In this document: in pieces, positions 33,703 to 45,000 of the stretch
Numbering within the stretch: position 1 is the first letter of the stretch
How the letters are laid out: the number at the start of each line of letters is the position of its first letter
Assembly (NCBI GenBank): GCA_030180135.1
Contig: CM058234.1
Location: 27,872,766-27,936,765, forward strand
Length of the DNA: 64,000 nt
Origin: Orychophragmus violaceus
Lineage: Eukaryota > Streptophyta > Magnoliopsida > Brassicales > Brassicaceae
Direction of reading: 5' to 3'
Translations under genes and position numbers: made by a program
Notes under the pieces: generated by a model
The model's database searches: none
Seen by the model: only the letters and a program-made list of their open reading frames with translations
Told to the model about the DNA's origin: nothing

Positions 33703-34860
33703 TTAGACTAGACGCGTTCCAGGATCACGGCAGAGCTTTTCCTTCCATTGAATCGAGCTTGTACACTCTGGGTTTGACGACCTTTGTGATTTTGTAAGGT
33801 CCATCCCAGCGCGCACCGAGTTTACCTTTTTATTGTAATGTCGAGCGGCAATCTGTTGGTAGTTTTGGATGCGGAGTAAGGCTCGGTCTCGTTCTTCCTC
33901 AATCATATCAAGGGCGTGAATCAGCATTTTTTCATTGATGTCGGCGTTTGGAGGCATTAGAGCACGGCACAGAGTGTATATGTTTGCTTCTGCCGGGACC
34001 ATTGCTTCTACGCCAAAAGCTAGAGAGAATGGAGTGGCTCCTGTTGCGCGGCGAGGGGTTGTCCTGTGCGACCAAAGAACTTTGTCAAGCTCGTTAGCCG
34101 ATACCCCTTTCTTCTTCTCAAGACGTTTTTGATGTCGTCAATGATAGTTTTGTTTGTGGCCTCAGCTTGACCGTTTCCTTGAGGATATCGTGGGGTTGAC
34201 TTCATGAGTCGTATGTCCCATCTTTTGCAAAATCCTTCAAACAGGTTTGACGTGAACTGAGATATGTTGTCAGTGACGATCTTGTACGGCAATTCATATT
34301 GGCAGATGATGTATTTCCAGACAAAGTTCTGAACTTGTATGTCATGGATTTCCACTTAAGCTTTAGACTCAACCCATTTGGTGAAGTAGTTTGTCATGAT
34401 CAAGAGAAATCGTCTCTGGTTTGATAGCGGCAAATGTCCGACAATATCCATAGCCCATCTCATGAATGGATATGCAGATGTGGACGTTGTGAGAAAAATT
34501 CCGTAGGCCAATGTATGAACGGCGCGTGACGTTGACACTTTTCACATTTATTGGAATATGTCTCGCAATCAGCTACCATAGTTGGCCAGTAATGACCGTT
34601 TATCTTGATTTTGAGAGCGAGAGATCGTCCTCCTGAATGATTTCCACATGCACCTGAGTGAGTTTCTTCGAGAACTCGGAGGATCTCGTCGCCGTATATG
34701 CACCTGAGGAGGACTTTGTTGGCTGTGTACTTGTACAAGACGTCGTTGTACATTGTGTATCTTGCACTTTTTACCATTAATCTGCGTGCAACCCACTTGT
34801 CTCCGGGGAGTTTCCCTTCTGTTAGATACAACTGTATCTCTTCTCGCTAGTCCGTTTTGG
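33703..34860 (-). pseudogene. Integrase of Gypsy element B
   Basis: Minus-strand pieces in order. First, the HHCC finger region (34831-34460) with HSGACGNHSGGRSLALKI and CETYSNKCEKCQ. Next, the catalytic core: D in MDIVGHLPLS, D in VTDN, E in QGNGQAEATN. Last, the C-terminal part with LDMIEEERDRALLRIQNYQQ. Stops and frame shifts occur at least near 34355, 34460 and 34020. Upstream RNase H coding (about 34860-35343) runs into the Copia element 3 insertion. Confidence 0.8.
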
Positions 34861-35348
34861 GACCTGTTGAGGTAGTGTTCAAGTCGGCGGGTTCTGCCGG
34901 ATCATCGTTTGGGTCGTTGATTGCTAGGATTGTATCAGAAGGATCTTCGTGATCGCTTCCCAGCACTGAGATACTTGGTTCGTGAATTATTTCTACCGGA
35001 ATACGTCGGCACAGCTCAGGATTTGGTATCGATGCTAGTGAGGCGAGGGCGTCTGCTGGTGCATTGTCGCTCCTCGGTATATGAACAATGTCAAAGATTT
35101 CAAAATATTTTGTAAGTTCTCGTACCGCCTTAGGTAGACTTTCATTCGCTCATTTTAGCCTCGTATTGACTGTTGACTTGATTTGCGACGAGCTGGGAAT
35201 CACAATGGACAAAAAGGTTCTTTACTCCCATCTCCTTAGCCAATATGAGACCAGCAAGTAGTGCCTCGTACTCGGCTGTATTGTTGGATGCCGTGAACCC
35301 TAGTCGGAAAGTCTGCTCCAAAACTTCACCGGTGGGTGATATGAGTTG

Positions 35349-36050
35349 TGTTGGGATTGTGTCCTGAAATCACACTTGTACTCACTCCTGCTAATAGTTG
35401 TGTATCGAGATCAATCGTTTGTATAATACTGGTGATTGTAATGCTTTGCTAGAAGCCTCTTGTGATCTGTAAGTTGTAGACTTTCTGCCAGTATTATATG
35501 ATCCTATAGGGTCACACACCTAAGCAATCTGGAAGCTAACATATGGGAATGATCATTTTGATAATGATCACGTTGATGTGTATTGGATACACATTAACAT
35601 GGAGTTTTATGATGTGTGTGTCGATCGATACATGAGTGCGTCGATCGATGCAGGCTTTTCGAGGAGGTGTGTCGATCGACACAGTGAGCGTATCAATCGA
35701 TGCATATCGGGTTACGAAACTGATGTTTCGGATAAATGACGTAAACGTGTCGGGCTTGTCCGACGGTCGGTGATGTCATTTCCAGGTCGATATATAAAGG
35801 CTTATATGGTCGACCTGAACCCTAGCCGTCACTGAAATTCTCAGAGAGAAAAGCAGAGACATCGAAAACTCATTCCCTGAATCCGGCACTAGCATCCCGG
35901 TGTTCCAGGTTGTGTGAGTATGTGCTTGGTAGAGGCGAAGCATTTGATTCGCTAGATCTCGTTCACCATTCTATTCCGCTGCCAAATCTGTGGTAAGAAC
36001 GAGGTAGTAGATTCAATCACCTAGACCCTAGATCCTAGGAGAATCCAACA
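35349..36050 (+). repeat. 5' LTR of Copia element 3
   Basis: TGTTGGGATTGTG to AATCCAACA. TATATAAAG box near 35792. Two palindrome pairs at 35618-35651 and 35669-35704. Donor-like TG/GTAAGAAC with GT at 35993. Confidence 0.93.
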
Positions 36051-36051
36051 G

Positions 36052-36063
36052 TGGTATCAGAGC
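36052..36063 (+). promoter_or_regulatory. Primer binding site (tRNA-iMet type), Copia element 3
   Basis: TGGTATCAGAGC one base after the LTR. Confidence 0.93.
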
Positions 36064-37667
36064 CTAGGGTTTAATCTGTTGAATCTGAGGCATGTAAATT
36101 GATTGATGATGAATTTGATTAGATTTATGCCTGCTAGATCATGTTTTGAAGAATTTAATCACGAATTAAAAGTCTCTGTTGAAAACGATGATCGTGTGTT
36201 TTCGCACTGTGTCGATCGACACAAGATTGTGTCGGTCGACACACCGCGAAACACGAATAAAATTTTAGGGTTTGTCGCATGGCGTCGATCGACACTAGTC
36301 TTGTGTCGGTCGATGCATCGCGAAAACTCGTAAAATGTTTTAGGGCTTTCGCACAGCATCGATCGATACACTGGGTGTGTCGCTCGATGCACCGCGAAAA
36401 TGCGAAAGAGCTCGTGTTTTCGCATAGTGTCGATCGACACAAGTTTGTGTCGGTCGATGCACCGCGAATTCGCCTATTAAATTTTTGGTTTAGATTTGAA
36501 ATCGCATTGTGTCGGTCGACACAAGCCTTGCGATTGGTTGAATCGGTTCAATTGGATTGAACTGGTTATCATGCTTGGTTAAGGTAGATTAGATCGGTTT
36601 AAATTGGATGAATTGGTTCAATTGAATTGAACTGGTTATCTCAATTAGAATAAACCGATTTAATTGGTCAAGATCAGTTTGATTGGATAAGTCGGTTCAA
36701 TTGGATTAGACCGGTTATCGCGATTAATTAAAACTGGTTGAATCGGTTCAATTAGATGGACCGGTTAAATTGGATTTGACCGGCTATCTCGAATGATCTT
36801 TAGGTTGCATATCAAGAGTCGACCAAGTGTGTCAGTCGACACATATGGTGACGATGCGAACCGTAATCGTTTGGTTTTGAACCATATGATTAAGAAACCG
36901 AACCGAATGACATAACCCACTAAAATTAGAACGATTAAAACTAAATTCAAATTAAAAGTTAAAAATGTTCTAAACCTATCTAATACACATTGGATGTGTG
37001 TTAGATCGAAACTTAGTTATTCAATATGGTCAACTGTCAAGACTCGTTTCGTTGTTGGATAGTCTTGGAGTCCTTGGTATCCACAATTACATGAGTAAGG
37101 CAGGTAATAGTATTGATGGTCTTGCAGTGCTTGACATCTACAATTACGTGACCTAAGAGATTGAATTACTAATCTTTTATAGTTCCATTTCCTCAACTAA
37201 ATATCAAGTGATCTTGATGTCTTGCCCAATCTTGTCTACTGTCAAGACTCATTTCGTTGTTGGATAGTCTTGGAGTCCTTGGTATCCACAGCTACATGAG
37301 TAAGGCAGGTGATCATTGATAGACTTGCAGTGCGACTGTCAATGATCACAAGACTGAAGAGATTGGTTTACTTGACTGGGCTATCAGAAGTTCTGGGCCC
37401 AGAGACGTCAGAGTGGATAAGATATGGATTGTCTTATCTGCGACCAAGAGTTGTACTGGGTGCAATTAGCAATGGTCTGCTTACCTAGATTACTAAACTC
37501 TGGGTGATGACGAGTCGTCCACTCAGATATTAGTGATGTATGGATCTTGGATTATTATATTCACAGAGGAAACATTGTTTTAATATAATGCGAGTTTTCT
37601 TATTGGATAAGATTCCTCATTTCCTGAAATCATAACTAAAATTTTCTTTGATTAAAATTTTCAGCCT
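36064..37667 (+). other. Leader of Copia element 3 with four hairpin modules; predicted intron 35993-37664
   Basis: Palindrome pairs with cores at 36212/36232, 36285/36306, 36359/36380 and 36430/36450, plus a single near 36512. Most are enclosed by TTTCGC / GCGAAA arms. A region rich in CAATTGGATTGAACTGG phrases follows. The block 37019-37150 recurs at 37235-37370, a partial direct duplication of the conserved pre-gag leader. The acceptor-like ATTTTCAG (AG at 37663-37664) precedes the gag ATG. Confidence 0.6.
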
Positions 37668-38582
37668 ATGTCTAAAATTACTTTCTCGTTACGATCCGTC
37701 CTTGAAAAGGACAAGTTAAATGGATCAAATTTCCTGGATTGGTATCGCAATTTGAGATTAATCCTCAAGCAGGAGAGTAAGGACTATGTCCTTGAGAAAG
37801 CTCTTCCAGAAAGGCTTGGGACCAATCGCTCGAATGCAGTATATGATGCTTGGAATAAGCACTATATTGATGTGGTAGATGTGCGTGGTCTGATGTTGGC
37901 TACCATGAACTCAGACTTGAAGAGTCTGTATGAGAACATGGAGTCGCCAATAGAGATGATCACCAACCTGAAACTGAAGTTTCAGGATCTGCCACGAGTT
38001 GAGAGATTCCAGATGGTGAAGTCTCTCACTGGGTGCAAGCTACCAGAGGATGCTCCAGTGTGTCCTCATGTCATTAAAATGATGGGTTACATTGATAACC
38101 TGGGGAAACTGGATTGTCCTGTCAGCTTAGAGTTGGCTACTGACATCATTCTGCAGTCACTGTCGTCTAGTTATGATAAGTTTGTCAAAAGCTATATCAA
38201 GAATGACTTGACGAAGACGTTGACTGAGCTGTATGGCATGCTCAAAACAGCAGAGCAAGACATCAAAAGGGGTAAAAGATTTGAGAAATCTTGTGTTGAC
38301 AAGGGTAGAGGCAGGGCCGTCCAGATTTGGAATCAGGATAAGCCTGTGTCATCATATAAGCCCAAGTCCGGCCCATCTGGTGTTAGAAAGTGCTTCTACT
38401 GTGATGAGTTAGGGCATTGGAAGAAAGATTGCATAAAATTCTTGGAAGATTCACAAGAGATGAAGGAGATGTATGGTACTTCTTCTTCAGGTATTGTGTT
38501 ATTACTTCAAGTTCTACGTATGTATTGGATACTAGTTGTGGTATTGACATTTTGGAAATATGCAGGGCCTAAGCAACAGTAG
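37668..38582 (+). CDS. Copia gag (open) with zinc knuckle, element 3
   Basis: Open frame of 304 codons from ATG 37668 (MSKITFSLRSVLEKDKLN). It has the UBN2-type gag body (FLDWYRNLRLILKQESKDYV, KMMGYIDNLGKLDCP) and a zinc knuckle CFYCDELGHWKKDC at 38391-38432, all in one frame. In elements 1 and 2 a frameshift separates body and knuckle. After about residue 275 (MYGTSSSG) the frame leaves the expected protease reading, so the last ~30 residues are out of register. A Gag protein could still be made. Confidence 0.7.
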   Translation: MSKITFSLRSVLEKDKLNGSNFLDWYRNLRLILKQESKDYVLEKALPERLGTNRSNAVYDAWNKHYIDVVDVRGLMLATMNSDLKSLYENMESPIEMITNLKLKFQDLPRVERFQMVKSLTGCKLPEDAPVCPHVIKMMGYIDNLGKLDCPVSLELATDIILQSLSSSYDKFVKSYIKNDLTKTLTELYGMLKTAEQDIKRGKRFEKSCVDKGRGRAVQIWNQDKPVSSYKPKSGPSGVRKCFYCDELGHWKKDCIKFLEDSQEMKEMYGTSSSGIVLLLQVLRMYWILVVVLTFWKYAGPKQQ

Positions 38583-40905
38583 AACGTTGAAGAAAGGACA
38601 AGTGGAACTGCGTGTCTGGTATGGAGCAATGGTTGCTGCATGAGCCGTAGAGATTCTCCACTTGTAGGAGCCTTTCAAGCTTGGTTTTAAATTAAGTAAT
38701 TGCTACTATGTACCTGATTTATGCAGAGATGTCTTTCATTTTCTTGTAAGAATTTGGATGTTTTTCATTCTGATAAAAGACAAGTTTTGCTCTTTTGATC
38801 CCAATGAAATGTTCTATGGTAGCACCCCTTTTGATAAATGGGTTTTATATTTTAACCAATAAACGCTTGGATATAACATAAATACCAAACGGTTTAAGTC
38901 TGATGACTTGAACTCGATTTTTCCTTAGCATAGTCGTTTTGACCACATAGAGTGATGCGGATTCATAAGTTCAATAGTTATGGGCTTTTGGGCTCATTTG
39001 ATTATAAATCATATGAGATATGAATTCTGCTACTGGACCAAATGACTAAGGCTTCTTTGGCAGAGCTAAAGAGAAGGGCCAGAGGCTTATTGGGCATTAC
39101 ACGTACTGATGTATGTGGCCCAATGAGCATCAATGCCAAAGGAAATCTTCAGTACTTCATTACCTTATTGATGTCATCAATAAGTATGGATGTGTTCTTT
39201 TGATGAGACACAAGTAGGAATCCTTTGAGGAGTTCCAAAATGAAGTATAGAACCGATTTGACAGAAGTATTGAGATCCTCGATTAGATCGCGGAGGAAAA
39301 TACTTGAGTCAAGAATTAATTGATCATCTAAGTGAGTGTGAAGTCGCTTCACAGCTCATCTCTCCTGAAAACCCTGAATGGTGTTTCTGAGAGAATGAAT
39401 CGGATCTTATTGGATATGCTCCGATTAATGATGAGTCACATGAATTTTCCATTATCCTTTTAAAATATGCTCTAAAATGAACATGTCTGCGCTAAATAAG
39501 TTTTCTATCAGAATCAGTGAAAAACACCACATTGGATGTGGACTGGGTGATTTCCAAATATGTTTTTCTGATTAATTGGGATTGCAGAGTTTGTGTAAGG
39601 CAGTTGTCAACAAATAAACTTGAACTCAAATTTGATAGGTGCTGCTTCGCTGGTTGTCCTAGGGAAACCGAGGCTTAGTACTTTTGCAACCAATCCGAGA
39701 ACAAAGTTATGTTGTTCGGAACTCTGTTTTTCCAAGAAGAACAGTGGGAGTAAAAGTACAGCTCGAAGAAATTCGAGAAACACAGGAGGCTGCTCAACCT
39801 GTTGAAGGGGAACAACGGTTAGATCTACAAAGTGCTATAGGATCTACACCTGTGGAGCCTGAAGTTCGCTGATCCTAATGGATCTGTCACTAAATCGAGG
39901 GTGATTCCTCCTGACCGATTACCGTGATCTGTTGATCATTGAAAAGTGACGAGCCTGCGAAATTCAAAGAAGCGAAGGTGAGCCCCAACTCCGAAAAATT
40001 GGCTAGATATGCATGTTAGCTTCACCGATTGAAGCAAACATCTTGGAGTTGGAATCTATGTTCTGTTAAAACGGTCAAAGGTTTTGACTCGATCAGGAAC
40101 GAATAGAAACCGTGCGTTTACAAGTAAACTAGTGGAGCGTAGTTGCAATTCTCAAAACTGTATGTTTAGAACGTACTTAATCTCATAAACGACGTTCCGA
40201 CGCTAAAGTCTTGTCAAGATTTGGGTCGGAAGTCATATTTAACGAGAGACATGGGAGAAGCCGCGCAAGCTCTTGGAATATGGATCCATTGAGATGGATC
40301 AGAAGAGCTAATTGGATCGTGTCAGAATCCTTATGATTATAAGGTACTGGACAGTTCCAATATGCATTATTCCAAGAATGGCTTCACACCAAAGGTCTTA
40401 TGGCAATGATCTTAGCAAGATGAAGTATCTTGGACACTGGCTGAGCTAGTATCTATGAGTGTGATTCCTTTTGCTTATGAAATAGAATCCATCACGAATA
40501 CCATATTTTGCGCTCGTCTAAATGCAGCTGACGCATAAAGCATGACGAGAAGATACCAACTTGTTCCGGTAAGAGTCACTGGACAGTTGTAAGAAATATC
40601 CCCAAGTGTTTGAGAAACACTAAGGATAGGTTCTTGTACAACTGAGAAAAAGACGAATCAGTTATGAGTAGTTAGACAGACAAAGATGAATCCCGGTTCT
40701 CACCTGGTTATGTCTTTTGTCTGTGTAGCGGTGCTGTTTGTTGGAAATGTTTCCAAGCAGAGGACCGTAAAATAGTGCTTATTAAAGAATAGCGGTGTGG
40801 TTTGTTGGAATGGTTCCAAGCAAGAACACCGCAGCATCTCTCACAACCTAAGCACGAGTTGTACACTGTTGCTGTAGGTACTAGATATCTGAAGACTTGG
40901 TCTTG
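38583..40905 (+). pseudogene. Degenerate pol of Copia element 3
   Basis: Nucleotide similarity to element 1/2 pol can be followed through protease, integrase (LTSPENPEWNGVSE-like near 39370), RT and RNase H remnants up to about 40905. There are many stops, short deletions and missing blocks, and no long open frame. The RT catalytic motif is not readable as YVDD. Confidence 0.85.
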
Positions 40906-41722
40906 ATTCTAGTGGGAGTTAGTTTAGTTATGATGTTCAGATAGATATGATATAGTCATGTTTATAAAAAAACTGACATCAACATTATTTGACTATTGGA
41001 TAATTAAATAATGGTCCCAAAATAAGTTTATGTCATATTATAGGTCATCAAGTTGAGGACTTGATCATGAAACCCTATAAGTAACAAATGATATAAATTA
41101 TGATGTGTCCCTAGTCGAGGTTGTTAAAGTGGGACAATAACAACCGTGAGAGACTAGCTTGTGAGGTGACTGTTGACTAAGTTTCATGGAGTCAATGATA
41201 TGAGTATCACAGTCAGTCACATAGATATATGTTGGTGAACATATGATCGGACGTGACCCGCTAATGAGAAGTCTCCAGGATAGTTATATCTGTGTCATGA
41301 GAGGTTCTCATTACGACTATTGAGTATAGTCCTTAGACCTGAGTTCATCATGCTTTCTTGCATATGAATTGGTGCACCTTGACCTTGTCAAACGTCGACC
41401 CGTAACTGGCGGATATAAAGGCACTGCTCAGGTGTATCATGAAGTGTGTAAAGGAACATGGATGGAACAAGATGGGATTTGTCCCTCCTGAATAACGGGA
41501 GATAAATATCTCAGGGCCTATCGAAGATTTTATGCTGAGAAAATGTGTGGCCGCACTCAAACGAACTGTAGTTCAGTTGTTTGTTTTTGTTCAGTATAGA
41601 TCAGGAGTTCGATAAACATGATATTTGCTTAATAAGAATGACACTAATCTTGTCTTATGCCAAATCGAGATATAGAGATAAAAAGATTGTAGGAATTGAT
41701 GATTCCACTACAAGTGGGAGAT
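40906..41722 (+). other. 3' non-coding region and polypurine tract of Copia element 3
   Basis: Closely similar to 14179-15011 of element 1 and ends in CAAGTGGGAGA before the LTR. Confidence 0.8.
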
Positions 41723-42424
41723 TGTTGGGATTGTGTCCTGAAATCACACTTGTACTCACTCCTGATAATAGTTGTGTATCGAGATCAACCGTTTGTATAA
41801 TACTGGTGATTGTAATGCTTTGCTAGAAGCCTCTTGTGATATGTAAGTTGTAGACTTACTGCCAGTATTATATGATCCTATAGGGTCACACACCTAAGCA
41901 ATCTGGAAGCTAACATATGGGAATGATCATTTTGATAATGATCACGTTGATGTGTATTGGATACACATTAACATGGAGTTTTATGATGTGTGTGCCGATC
42001 GATACATGAGTGCGTCGATCGATGCAGGCTTTTCGAGGAGGTGTATCAATCGACACAGTGAGCGTGTCGATCAATGCATATCGGGTTTCGAAACTGATGT
42101 TTCGGATAAATGACGTAAACGAGTCGGGCTTGTCCGACGGTCGGTGATGTCATTTCCAGGTCGATATATAAAGGCTTATATGGTCGACCTGAACCCTAGC
42201 CGTCACTGAAATTCTCAGAGAGAAAAGTAGAGACATCGAAAACTCATTCCCTGAATCCGGCACTAGCATCCCGGCGTTCCAGGTTGTGTGAGTGTGTGCA
42301 TGGTAGTGGCGAAGCATTTGATTCGCTAGATCTCGTTCACCATTCTATTCCGCTGCCAGATCTGAGGTAAGAACGAGGTAATATATTCAATCACCTAGAC
42401 CCTAGATCCTAGGAGAATCCAACA
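41723..42424 (+). repeat. 3' LTR of Copia element 3
   Basis: Same ends and length as the 5' LTR. Several differences fall in the palindromes (for example TCGATCGA to TCAATCGA near 42048). Followed by the AGTTG duplication and the rest of the Gypsy RNase H. Confidence 0.93.
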
Positions 42425-42429
42425 AGTTG

Positions 42430-43540
42430 CACTCCTACCCCCGCTCCTCGTTTTGAGGATGCGCCATCCACAAACAGTTTCCAGTTTTTGTCTACTTTTT
42501 GGATATTAGCATTTAATTATGGAGAGAGTTCAACAAGGAAATCCGCTATTATCTGGGATTTGGCGGTCGTCCTGTTCCGGTAGTCGATGTCGTACTCGCT
42601 GAGTTCTACTGTCCATTTGGCCAAACGACCCGATTGACTTGGACTATGCAAGATTGTCCGAAGTGGTTGACTGCTCAAGACGTCAATTGTATGAGCTTGA
42701 AAGTACGGACGTAACTTTCGTGTCGAGATGACGACTGCTAGGGCAAAATTCTCCATTGCAGGGTATCTCGTTTTGGCACCGTTCATCGTCTTACTAACGT
42801 AGAAGATTGGCTTCTGTTCACCTCTATCTTCGCGGACAAAGACTCCACTCATTGTCGTGGTTGAAACAGCAATATATAAGAAAAGCGTCTCACCATTTTC
42901 TGGTTTCGACAAAACAGGCGGGTTCGAAAGATAGTCTTTAAGCTGGATGAAGGCTTCTTGGAATTTGTCATCCCATATAAACCTTTTGTTACCTCGGAGG
43001 AGTTTGTAGAACGTTATGCATTTATCCGTTGATCGTGAGATGAATCTATTCAGCGTGGCAATGCGGCCGGTAAGGCGTTGAACTTCGCAGTGTTCTTTGG
43101 TGAAGGCAGGTCGATGATAGTTAAGATTTGCTTTGGATTTGCCTCGATCTCCCTTTTCGTGACGACATAGTCGAGAAATTCGCCTGACGTAACACCAAAA
43201 GTACACTTGGTCGGATTTAATTTCATACCATATTGTTAAGGATTCTGAAGCATTCCTTTAGATGTCCGACATGTTGAGACGCGATCAAAGACTTGACGAG
43301 CATGTCATCTATGTAGACCTCCATCGTTGTGCCGAGTTGGCTTGCGAACATTTAGTTGACTAATCGTTGATAATTCACCCCTGCGTTCTTAAGGCCAAAG
43401 GTCATAACCTTATAGCAGTATGTGCCGCGATCAGCTATGAAAGATGTCTTTTCTCGGTCATCAGGATTCATGAGTATTTGATTATACCTGGAAAAGGCGT
43501 CCATGAACGATAGTAACTCATTCCCAGCCATTGATTCCAC
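42430..43540 (-). pseudogene. RT (3' part) and RNase H of Gypsy element B
   Basis: 43540 down to 43352 encodes RT palm sequence (MESMAGNELLSFMDAFSRYN and EKTSFIADRGTYCYKVMTFG). After a break, 43206-42517 encodes the RT thumb (RLTGRIATLNRFISRSTDKC) and RNase H (LSNPPVLSKPENGETLFLYI, AKWTVELSEYDIDYRNRTTA) up to the Copia insertion. The YVDD-region frame is damaged between 43350 and 43210. Confidence 0.8.
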
Positions 43541-43606
43541 AAGGCGGTAGGGAAAACTGTCATTTGGACAAGCTTTGTTGAGATCTGTGAAGTCGACACA
43601 GACCCT

Positions 43607-44431
43607 CTACTTGCCATTCTTTTTCTTAACGACGACATGATTAGCCAGTAAATCAGGGTATTTAACTTCCTGTATTGAACCGGCTTCTAGAAGCTTCTCG
43701 ACTTCGTCATTGGCGGCTTTAGCTCTTTCAAGACCGAGTTTGCGTCTCTTCTGTTTGATCGGCTTGTAAGTCAGATCGACATTAAGCTCATGAGTCGTGA
43801 TAGAGGGGTTAATACCTTTCATGTCTTTGACCGACCAGGCAAAGGATGAGACATTTTGCTGGAGGAACTCGATCAACTCTTTCTTGATATCGCCAGGGAG
43901 TTCCGCTCCGATCCCCACACCCTTACTGGCATCTGATTCGTCAATAACGACTTTCTGGATAAGCTCTTTCTCAGGACCCTTCCCCTCTTGTTTTGCGTTG
44001 ATCATGAACGATGGTGCTCTCATCTTGTGTTCCGTTATGAAACATGATCGACTTTTCCTCTGACATCCTTTGACCGTCTTAATTCCCTTTGGAGATGGGA
44101 ACTTCAGGAATTGATGATAGGTCGATGATACTGCCTTCAATTTGTACAACCATGGTGTACCGAGGATAGCAATGTAAATAGTCGGCTTATCGATGACATG
44201 AAACTTTACGATTTTAGTTACTCCGCAAACATAAACATGTAATTTGATGATTCTGATGGTGTATGTCGTCTCACTTGTAAAGCATGTGAGTGCTCTGGCC
44301 TTTTGTTTGAAGTTGTCATCTTTGATTTCCATTTTTCTCAGTGTATCCATGAAAATGAGGTCGATGGAACTACCGGTATCAACCAAAATTCTTGATACTT
44401 CGTAATTGCTGACCAGTAGCTCGATCACCAA
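43607..44431 (-). pseudogene. Protease and RT N-terminus of Gypsy element B
   Basis: Open stretch of 274 codons. It has an aspartic protease with RILVDTGSSIDLIF, a linker, then the RT entry block GINPSITTHELNVDLTYKPI and ANHVVVKKKNGK. The frame ends there at TAG, where the family has a tryptophan codon (TGG) before RVCVDF. The stop is a single-base change. Confidence 0.8.
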
Positions 44432-45000
44432 GGGATCGTTGTGAGGATAATGTGTTCCTCCCAGGTCATCATCGGTGAAGATTACAGGCGGTTCATCGGT
44501 GATTGGTCGCGAAGTGTTCTGCGCGGAGATGGCCTTTCATACTCCTTGATCGACCGGACCGAATCTTTTACCGCGATTAGGCTGCCCATGATCATATTGA
44601 TCCGTCGTACAGCCCTTGGGGCTCCATCATCCTCATCATCGTGATTGTCACGGTTGCATCTCGATGGGCGACGCTGCTTTTTCCCTTGATTAGGTGATTG
44701 ATCGCCGGACTGCTCGTCTCGGCTCTCGTCACGCTATATGGCACTAATGAGCTCGTCTATGGATGTTTTAAGCTTCTCACTCTGAAATTGGGAGAACAAA
44801 GCCTCTTTAAGGTGTCAGCACGACGATGTGTTGTGCGACGTGGTCTTGTGATACTCGCAGTATTGTTGAGCCCTTTTCTGCTCGGCAGCTTGTGGTGGTG
44901 TCGTCTCCTCCTTTTCTTCCCGAACATACTTATTCCAGGGTTTTGATGAACACTGATTTCCGGTGTTGCCGACTACCATGGTCGGCTCTCCTTCACCCTT
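44432..45000 (-). other. Gag-protease linker of Gypsy element B, decayed
   Basis: On the minus strand fragments of a basic gag tail and of the sequence before the protease can be read in shifting frames. No open frame longer than about 80 codons on the relevant strand. Confidence 0.4.

Larger units (their letters stand above)
35349..42424 (+). mobile_element. Ty1/Copia element 3, old copy with dead pol, nested in Gypsy element B
   Basis: Complete by its ends: LTRs 35349-36050 and 41723-42424 (702 bp each) and perfect target duplication AGTTG (35344-35348 and 42425-42429). It sits in the RNase H region of element B. I count about 20 differences between the LTRs (about 3%, roughly 2 My). Gag is open, but pol is riddled with indels and stops. 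Same family as elements 1 and 2. Confidence 0.95.
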
